Shown piece after piece: positions 58,334-64,000 of a stretch of 64,000 nt of DNA. How positions within the stretch are numbered: the stretch's first letter is position 1; each line of letters begins with the position of its first letter. The position numbers were made by a program, and so were the translations under genes. The stretch covers positions 310,001-374,000 of the forward strand of contig NZ_QEYO01000001.1 of NCBI RefSeq assembly GCF_023718305.1, written 5' to 3'. This stretch comes from Gramella sp. AN32. GTDB taxonomy: Bacteria; Bacteroidota; Bacteroidia; Flavobacteriales; Flavobacteriaceae. The notes under the pieces were generated by a model. It had not been told where the DNA came from, did not search any database, and saw only the letters and a program-made list of their open reading frames with translations.

Positions 58334-58603
58334 ATGAAAAAGTTCACTCTTCTATTAACGGCAGTGTTTTTATTAAGTTTTGATTTTGCCATTGCATGTG
58401 AGCTGTGTAAAAAAAATCAGCCCAAAGGTTTTGAGAATATTACCCATGGTGCCGGTCCATCCGGAACATTGGATTACATAATCATTTGGTCTGCAATTAT
58501 CATTGTGGGGATCACTCTTTTTCTAAGCGTCAAATATCTCATAAAACCAAAAGAGAACAACCCGGGACATATTAAAAACATTGTGAAAAACGAAGGATTT
58601 TAA
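58334..58603 (+). CDS. Small membrane protein with periplasmic CxxC
   Basis: The 89-residue protein has a signal sequence (FTLLLTAVFLLSFDFAIA), then CELCKKNQPKGFENITHG and one C-terminal helix (YIIIWSAIIIVGITLFLSVKYL). The CxxC lies just after the cleavage region, outside the cytosol. It starts 3 bp after the ccoO gene and ends 2 bp before the next. It may take the place of CcoQ/CcoH or bind copper for the oxidase; no family is recognised. Confidence 0.8.
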   Translation: MKKFTLLLTAVFLLSFDFAIACELCKKNQPKGFENITHGAGPSGTLDYIIIWSAIIIVGITLFLSVKYLIKPKENNPGHIKNIVKNEGF

Positions 58604-58605
58604 AA

Positions 58606-59028
58606 ATGGAAGACCATAGGATCATAAAAGTATTTCTGGATGATGACCCAAAGCCATTTGCCGCTTTTGCGCCACCGGTAAAATTCGTATTTGACAGTAC
58701 TAAAATACCTGATGGCAAGCATACGTTAAAAATTGTGGCCAAATCCTCCAACGGAGTTGAGGGGATTCGGGAAATTCCTTTTGTAGTGCGAAATGGCCCG
58801 GCAATTTCGGTTGTGGGTTTAATTGAAAATGAAATAATAGATACCCAAATCCCTATTACCATCAATGCCTATGGGAGCGAGACCAACGATTTTTTTGTGA
58901 TTCGGGGCTCTGAAACACCAAAAGCCATTCCTGCCTGGGTGTGGGCGCTGTTAATTATATTTCTGGCTTTCGGACTATTCTATATAATCATGTATTGGAG
59001 CCCGGAACTTTATAAATCATTTTTTTAG
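58606..59028 (+). CDS. Ig-like domain protein with C-terminal membrane anchor
   Basis: The 140-residue protein lacks a signal peptide. It has a beta-rich segment (KFVFDSTKIPDGKHTLKIVAKSSNGVEG) resembling an Ig-like fold and ends with a helix, AWVWALLIIFLAFGLFYIIMYW, near residues 111-132. It follows the small CxxC protein by 2 bp and closes the oxidase operon. It could be an accessory subunit comparable in position to FixH/CcoH, but shows no sequence evidence for that. Confidence 0.8.
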   Translation: MEDHRIIKVFLDDDPKPFAAFAPPVKFVFDSTKIPDGKHTLKIVAKSSNGVEGIREIPFVVRNGPAISVVGLIENEIIDTQIPITINAYGSETNDFFVIRGSETPKAIPAWVWALLIIFLAFGLFYIIMYWSPELYKSFF

Positions 59029-59109
59029 CTATATATAACCCGGATGGCAGATCAAACATCCTGAGCAAGTCTCAAAAAACCCATAAACGAGGAAAAAAAT
59101 TAAAGATTA

Positions 59110-59499
59110 ATGCAAAAAGATATTTCAAATATTGACGATATTAAGGAACTGGTAGACACCTTCTATGCTAAAGTACAGCAGGATGAACTCATGGCAGGAA
59201 TTTTTAACCAGGTGATTGAGGATCGATGGCCCAAACATTTAGAGAAAATGTACACTTTTTGGCAAACGGTGCTTTTGGGGGAACATACCTATTACGGGGC
59301 GCCATTTATGCCCCACATCAACCTTCCGGTGAGTAAAAAGCATTTTGACCGGTGGCTGGATTTGTTCTATGAAACCCTGGATGAACTTTTTGATGGTGAG
59401 AAAGCGGATGAAGCTAAATGGCGCGCAACCAAAATGGCCGAAATGTTCCAGTTTAAAATTGCCCATTATCAACAAACCAATTCGAAACCTTTGATATAA
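59110..59499 (+). CDS. Group III truncated hemoglobin
   Basis: The 129-residue protein matches group III (P) truncated hemoglobins in length and pattern. LVDTFYAKVQQDELMAGIFN opens the fold, KHLEKMYTFWQTVLLGEHTYYGAPFMPHINLPV holds the distal pocket and E-helix, and SKKHFDRWLDLFYETL supplies the proximal His78. Members bind O2 and NO and act in NO detoxification or as redox partners. It lies 81 bp after the oxidase operon, within the NO island. Confidence 0.93.
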   Translation: MQKDISNIDDIKELVDTFYAKVQQDELMAGIFNQVIEDRWPKHLEKMYTFWQTVLLGEHTYYGAPFMPHINLPVSKKHFDRWLDLFYETLDELFDGEKADEAKWRATKMAEMFQFKIAHYQQTNSKPLI

Positions 59500-59567
59500 T
59501 AATCCCTATAAAAATACGGTAGCGAGGATTTTTATTTCTTCGGAAACAAGCTTTTTAAAATTTAAAT

Positions 59568-60476
59568 ATGTCGCGTATAAATCAGAAAATAGCACAAAAA
59601 TATAGCGAATTAGGCGAGAATCCTGAAACCTATTTAGAAGGGCTATTGCATTCCAAACCAATCAATTATTGGGATTACATTGAGGTGGAAACACTTTTAT
59701 CCCTGCAAAGGCCGCGCACCAATTTTAAAGATGAAGAGATCTTTATTATGTACCATCAAATGACCGAGCTTCTTTTAAAAATGCTGCTTCACGAAATTAA
59801 ACAACTTGTTGAAACCGATAGTTTTTCCGAAGAAATATGGCTGGATAGAATTAACAGGATGAACCGCTATGTAAGCATGCTCATTACCTCTTTTGATATT
59901 ATGAAAGATGGAATGGATTATGAGGATTATAACCGGTTTAGAACTGCCCTGGCCCCCGCAAGTGGGTTCCAAAGCGCACAGTTTAGATATATTGAAATTT
60001 ATTGCACCAGGCTGGAAAACCTGGTAAAACAGGAAGAAAAAAAACACTTGCCTGGCTCCCCTTCCATAGAAGATTATTTTGAAAATATTTATTGGAAAGA
60101 AGCCGGTATCAACAAAAAAACGGGTAACAAAACCCTGACTATGCTTCAGTTTGAAGAAAAATACCTCGACAGCTTAATTACAATAGCCAAGAAAGTCCAA
60201 GGTCAAAGCCTGGAAGAAAAATTTCTGAGGCTTAAAAAGCCTACTGAAGCATTACAAAAAAAGTTCTTGAAGTTCGATAAACTTTACAACATAGAATGGC
60301 CCCTGGTACACCTTAACACCGCGCAACATTATCTTGACAAAAAAGGGGAAAATAAAGCGGCCACCGGAGGTTCAGAATGGAAAAAATATTTGCACCCTAA
60401 ATTTCAGCAGCGAAAATTCTTCCCTTCGTTGTGGACAAAAGAAGATTCGTTAGAGGAAGAAAAAATAAAGATATAG
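59568..60476 (+). CDS. Tryptophan 2,3-dioxygenase family heme protein
   Basis: The 302-residue helical protein has INYWDYIEVETLLSLQRPRT, IFIMYHQMTELLLKMLLHEI (H63 in the distal position), RFRTALAPASGFQSAQFRYIE (123-143), LNTAQHYLDKKG (H254, expected heme ligand) and TGGSEW (266-271). These are the conserved TDO blocks. TDO opens the tryptophan indole ring with O2 to form N-formylkynurenine. The gene sits 68 bp after the globin gene. No other kynurenine-pathway gene is in the window, so true substrate and purpose here are unclear. Confidence 0.9.
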   Translation: MSRINQKIAQKYSELGENPETYLEGLLHSKPINYWDYIEVETLLSLQRPRTNFKDEEIFIMYHQMTELLLKMLLHEIKQLVETDSFSEEIWLDRINRMNRYVSMLITSFDIMKDGMDYEDYNRFRTALAPASGFQSAQFRYIEIYCTRLENLVKQEEKKHLPGSPSIEDYFENIYWKEAGINKKTGNKTLTMLQFEEKYLDSLITIAKKVQGQSLEEKFLRLKKPTEALQKKFLKFDKLYNIEWPLVHLNTAQHYLDKKGENKAATGGSEWKKYLHPKFQQRKFFPSLWTKEDSLEEEKIKI

Positions 60477-60478
60477 AT

Positions 60479-60775
60479 ATGGAAAAGATACAAAAACCCG
60501 AATTAACGCCCCTGGATAAAGGAAGTGCTTTAAAAACATTGCAGGTAACTGCCTTAACGGGAATGAGAATGCCACCGCACCATACCACCAAAGAAGCTGT
60601 AATTATTGTTCAGGAGGGCGAAGCTCTATTAAAAATGCCTAATGTAGACCATAGGTTAAGGCAGGGAGCTGTATTTATTGTCCCGGCCGGGGCAGAACAC
60701 AGCCTCGAGATTATACAGGATTTTAAAGCCATTGCTATCATGGCAACAGATTCTGAAATAAATTTCAACCAATAA
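60479..60775 (+). CDS. Small cupin-domain protein
   Basis: The 98-residue protein, starting at ATG 60479 2 bp after the previous stop, is a single cupin barrel. TGMRMPPHHTTKEAVIIVQEGEALLKM resembles cupin motif 1 (H-H-x-x-x-E type: H50-H51... E55), and GAVFIVPAGAEHSLEI motif 2 with the conserved His. A metal site is likely. Its short distance to the TDO-family gene suggests co-expression. The frame upstream of the ATG only overlaps the previous gene. Confidence 0.87.
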   Translation: MEKIQKPELTPLDKGSALKTLQVTALTGMRMPPHHTTKEAVIIVQEGEALLKMPNVDHRLRQGAVFIVPAGAEHSLEIIQDFKAIAIMATDSEINFNQ

Positions 60776-60843
60776 ATAATGCTAAAACCAACCTAAAAAT
60801 TTGATGTATGCATTTCTAAAAAATAGAAATCTAAAAACCAATC

Positions 60844-61203
60844 ATGAGCAAGAAATTAAAAATCAAGACAAAGCGGGTTTATGACGATGTAGCGAACAAC
60901 GATGGTTATAGGTTGCTCGTCGATAGAATCTGGCCGCGGGGCGTATCAAAGGAAGATGCGCAATTAGATGAATGGAATAAAGATCTGGCACCTTCAGATA
61001 AACTTCGAAAATGGTTTGATCACGACCCGGACAAATTTGATGAATTTACCAAGCGCTATAAAAAAGAACTAAAAGACAAACAAGAAGATTTGGAGCGCAT
61101 TAAAGAAATGGCGCAAGACAAACGGGTATGTCTTTTATACGGGGCAAAGGACGAAAAACATAACCAGGCGGTGATTTTAAAAGAGGTATTGAATGCCTTA
61201 TAA
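60844..61203 (+). CDS. DUF488 (YeaO-like) protein
   Basis: The 119-residue protein matches the DUF488/YeaO family. KIKTKRVYDDVANNDGYRLLVDRIWPRGVSKEDAQLDEWNKDLAPSDKLRKWF carries the family's RVLVDRLWPRG block, and CLLYGAKDEKHNQAVILKEVL its C-terminal A-K-D/H-N-x-A-x-V-L part. Biochemical role is unknown; members often accompany hemerythrin, globin or nitrosative-stress genes. It is separated from the cupin gene by 68 bp. Confidence 0.93.
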   Translation: MSKKLKIKTKRVYDDVANNDGYRLLVDRIWPRGVSKEDAQLDEWNKDLAPSDKLRKWFDHDPDKFDEFTKRYKKELKDKQEDLERIKEMAQDKRVCLLYGAKDEKHNQAVILKEVLNAL

Positions 61204-61263
61204 AATCGTCATAATACAAAAAATAGAGAACAGCTGCTGATAGAAACCTAAAAATTAACAACT

Positions 61264-64000
61264 ATGTCCAACGATCCATTCCAAACCCTGAAATCATTTA
61301 AATTAAAAGGGGATAATCTAACTTATTTCAGCCTACAAGAATTGGAGAAGCAAGGACATAAAATAAAGTCACTTCCCTTCTCAATTCGCATATTATTAGA
61401 AAATGCCCTGCGTAACTTCGATGGTTTCTCGGTAACCAAAGAACATATAGAAATCATCCTGAACTGGAAGCCGCAAGCATCAGAACAGGATATTCCTTTT
61501 AAACCTGCAAGGGTGTTAATGCAGGATTTTACCGGAGTTCCTGCTGTGGTCGATCTGGCAGCCTTAAGAGCAGAAGTTGCACGAAAAGGGAAAAATGCAG
61601 ATCGTATTAACCCTCTCATCCCCGTAGATTTGATAGTAGATCACTCGGTACAAGTAGATTATTTCGGGACAAATTATTCCTATAAACGGAATATGGAAGA
61701 AGAATACAAACGCAACCAGGAACGCTACCAGTTTTTAAAATGGGCGCAGCAAAATTTTAATAATTTCAGTGTAGTGCCTCCGGGAATGGGAATTTGCCAT
61801 CAGGTAAACCTGGAATATCTTGCGCAGGGAGTGGTAGAAAGGGATGGAAAAGTTTTTCCAGATACACTGGTAGGCACAGATAGCCATACCCCGATGGTAA
61901 ATGGTATTGGAGTGGTTGGCTGGGGAGTTGGCGGAATTGAAGCTGAAGCCGCTATTTTAGGTCAACCCATTTATTTTATAATGCCCGAAGTGGTAGGCCT
62001 TAAACTCACCGGGAAATTACCTTTGGGCTCCACCTCTACAGATTTGGTTCTGAATATTGCCAATTTACTCCGAAAACACGGGGTGGTGGGCAAATTTGTG
62101 GAAGTTTTTGGACCCGGACTGGATCATCTTTCCGTTCCCGATCGGGCTACCATTGGAAATATGTCCCCCGAGTTTGGCTGTACCATTACCTACTTTCCTA
62201 TTGATGATAAAACCCTGGATTACATGCGCCAGACGAATCGAAAGGAAGAACAGGTAAAATTAGTTGAAGAGTATTGCAAAATCAATATGCTATGGCGCAA
62301 AGATGAAGAAGAGATCGAATATTCGACAGTGGTAGAACTCGATGTTTCTACTATTGAACCAACCGTTGCCGGCCCTAAGCGGCCCCAGGACAAAATTCTT
62401 CTGAAGGATTTCAAAAATAAATTTATCGATCTACTCCACACTTCTTTTGGAAGGAAATATGTACATCCTGATAACAGGGAATTGGAAGATTCTATCAGCA
62501 GGTGGAAATCTGAAGGTGGAAATCAACCTGTTCCTCAACCTCCTTCTGCAAGGCCCGATACCAAAGTAGAAGCCGATAAAAATGCTCTTAAAACTGTTTG
62601 GATTACCCGCGGACAGGATAAATTCATGCTTTCAGACGGTTCGGTAGCTATCGCAGCAATTACTTCCTGTACCAATACCTCGAATCCGTTTGTGATGGTA
62701 GGTGCCGGTTTGGTAGCCCGAAAAGCCCGGGAATTGGGAATCGACGTTAAGCCCTGGGTAAAAACTTCCCTGGCACCTGGCTCTAAAGTGGTTACCGATT
62801 ACCTGGAAAAAGCCGATCTGATGAAAGACCTGGAAGCACTTCAATTTCATTTGGTAGGTTATGGTTGTACTTCTTGTATTGGCAATTCCGGGCCCCTGCC
62901 CCCACAAATATCAAAAGCTGTAGATGAATATGATATAGTTGTGGCTTCAGTGCTTTCAGGGAACCGTAATTTTGAAGCACGGGTGCACCCACAGGTAAAA
63001 ATGAATTTTTTAATGTCCCCAATGCTGGTTGTGGCCTACGCCATCGCCGGAAGGGTAGACATCGATATGCTGAACGACCCTATTAGTTACGATAAAAATC
63101 AGCAAGCCGTTTATCTTAAAGACATCTGGCCCACCAACGATGAGATCAATGAAATTTTAAGGAACGTGCTTTCCCCCGGTGATTTTGAAAAAAATTATGG
63201 GGAGATATTCGCCGGAAATGAAATATGGAGAAGCCTTCAGGTACCAGAAGATAAGGTGTACCAGTGGGATGCAAATTCCACTTATATCAAAGAAATTCCC
63301 ATTTTCAGAAATATTTCTGAAAATCCGGAAGCTCTTCAGGATATAAAACAAGCAAAGGCTTTGTTGGTACTGGGCGATAGCATTACCACCGACCATATTT
63401 CCCCTGCAGGTGCTTTCAGTAAAAGTTCGGCAGCGGGAAAATATTTGTTAGAAAACGGCGTCGAGGAAAAAGCTTTCAATTCCTACGGCTCTCGTCGCGG
63501 AAATGATGAAGTAATGGTACGTGGCACCTTTGCCAATGTGCGAATCAAAAACCAACTGGCGGAAAAAGAAGGCGGATATACCCGCTATTTTCCTTCAGGT
63601 GAAGAAATGACAGTTTTTGACGCCGCCGAAAAATATAAAGAAGACAAAACCCCGCTAATTGTACTAGCCGGAAAAGAATATGGCAGTGGTTCCTCCCGGG
63701 ACTGGGCTGCAAAAGGAACGTTTCTATTGGGTATTAAATGTGTTTTGGCCGAAAGTTATGAACGTATCCACCGCAGCAACCTTGTGGGCATGGGTGTGCT
63801 TCCACTTCAGTATAAGGAGGGCGAAAATGCAAAAAACTTAGGTGTTTCCGGGGAAGAGAGCTTCACTATTTTAGGCATTTCAGAAGGATTAGAACCGCGA
63901 AAAGAATTGCATGTAACCGCTGAAAATAAAGAAGGTGAAAGAATTGAATTTTTTGCTATTGCCCGATTAGATTCAAATATCGAAATAGAGTACTATCAAA
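61264..64000 (+). CDS. acnA: Aconitate hydratase A (partial, C-terminus cut)
   Basis: The frame starts at ATG 61264 and stays open to the window end (912 codons), about a dozen residues short of the usual end. VGTDSHTPMVNGIGVVGWGVGGIEAE, ITSCTNTSNP (cluster Cys), GYGCTSCIGNSG (two cluster Cys), GNRNFEARVHP, GDSITTDHISPAG, SYGSRRGNDEVMVRGTFANVR and GKEYGSGSSRDWAAKG are present in order. AcnA interconverts citrate and isocitrate in the TCA cycle using a [4Fe-4S] cluster that NO attacks. It begins 60 bp after the DUF488 gene. Confidence 0.97.
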   Translation, partial: MSNDPFQTLKSFKLKGDNLTYFSLQELEKQGHKIKSLPFSIRILLENALRNFDGFSVTKEHIEIILNWKPQASEQDIPFKPARVLMQDFTGVPAVVDLAALRAEVARKGKNADRINPLIPVDLIVDHSVQVDYFGTNYSYKRNMEEEYKRNQERYQFLKWAQQNFNNFSVVPPGMGICHQVNLEYLAQGVVERDGKVFPDTLVGTDSHTPMVNGIGVVGWGVGGIEAEAAILGQPIYFIMPEVVGLKLTGKLPLGSTSTDLVLNIANLLRKHGVVGKFVEVFGPGLDHLSVPDRATIGNMSPEFGCTITYFPIDDKTLDYMRQTNRKEEQVKLVEEYCKINMLWRKDEEEIEYSTVVELDVSTIEPTVAGPKRPQDKILLKDFKNKFIDLLHTSFGRKYVHPDNRELEDSISRWKSEGGNQPVPQPPSARPDTKVEADKNALKTVWITRGQDKFMLSDGSVAIAAITSCTNTSNPFVMVGAGLVARKARELGIDVKPWVKTSLAPGSKVVTDYLEKADLMKDLEALQFHLVGYGCTSCIGNSGPLPPQISKAVDEYDIVVASVLSGNRNFEARVHPQVKMNFLMSPMLVVAYAIAGRVDIDMLNDPISYDKNQQAVYLKDIWPTNDEINEILRNVLSPGDFEKNYGEIFAGNEIWRSLQVPEDKVYQWDANSTYIKEIPIFRNISENPEALQDIKQAKALLVLGDSITTDHISPAGAFSKSSAAGKYLLENGVEEKAFNSYGSRRGNDEVMVRGTFANVRIKNQLAEKEGGYTRYFPSGEEMTVFDAAEKYKEDKTPLIVLAGKEYGSGSSRDWAAKGTFLLGIKCVLAESYERIHRSNLVGMGVLPLQYKEGENAKNLGVSGEESFTILGISEGLEPRKELHVTAENKEGERIEFFAIARLDSNIEIEYYQ

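Noticed and set aside
1..64000. tRNA, rRNA or riboswitch genes
   Set aside because: No cloverleaf, rRNA core sequence or known riboswitch core was recognised on either strand by reading; a covariance-model search would be needed to be sure.

Overview
The window looks like the chromosome of a marine-type Flavobacteriaceae (Bacteroidota), near Gramella, Salegentibacter or Zunongwangia. This genus-level placement is inference. The supporting signs are AT-rich DNA, promoter-like sequences of the Bacteroidota type (TTTG, about 20 bp, TAnnTTTG), few Shine-Dalgarno sequences, flavobacterial-style intergenic palindromes, and family members typical of the group.

Region 1 (about 1-44.4 kb, almost all minus strand) is a large surface-polysaccharide locus. 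Read in the direction of transcription it starts with the export/control genes wza and wzc. A decayed four-helix-bundle gene follows, then wzm, whose 5' end carries about 17 perfect copies of a 7-bp repeat. Next come an IS1595-type element and a pyruvyltransferase/methyltransferase/glycosyltransferase cassette. A scar region holds a broken STELLO-type glycosyltransferase and a fragment of a second wzt. After the intact wzt come about 20 glycosyltransferases of GT2 and GT4 type, several methyltransferases, a nonulosonate (sialic acid-like) trio neuB-neuC-neuA with an asnB-type amidotransferase, a QueC-like PP-loop protein, a Wzy-like polymerase, and the start of an initiating sugar-phosphate transferase at the left edge. 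wecB (21.9-23.0 kb) is the only intact gene of the locus on the plus strand. Remnants (a glycosyltransferase stub, a Gmd stub, STELLO, wzt fragment) show heavy cassette turnover.

Region 2 (44.4-47.2 kb) holds repeat-rich intergenic DNA and an ABC-F ATPase gene.

Region 3 (47.2-61.2 kb, plus strand, visibly less AT-rich) is a nitric-oxide / low-oxygen respiration island. It contains an uncharacterised cysteine-rich protein with a thioredoxin-like partner, a hemerythrin protein, the Fe-S repair protein Ric, a quinol NO reductase, a membrane protein resembling heme-copper oxidase subunit I but without the His-His pair, an Rrf2/NsrR-type regulator, a divergent cbb3-type oxidase with a di-heme CcoO-like subunit, two small membrane proteins, a group III truncated hemoglobin, a tryptophan-2,3-dioxygenase-family protein, a cupin and a DUF488 protein. 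The same 23-bp motif overlaps the predicted -33 element of both the ric and the rrf2 promoters, which defines a likely NO-responsive regulon. Region 4 is the aconitase gene acnA, cut by the right edge.

Most noteworthy: the out-of-phase heptamer repeat at the wzm start (candidate phase variation of capsule/O-antigen export), the shared operator, the unknown enzyme pair at 47.2-49.7 kb, the heme-copper-oxidase-like protein, and the QueC-like protein in the polysaccharide locus.
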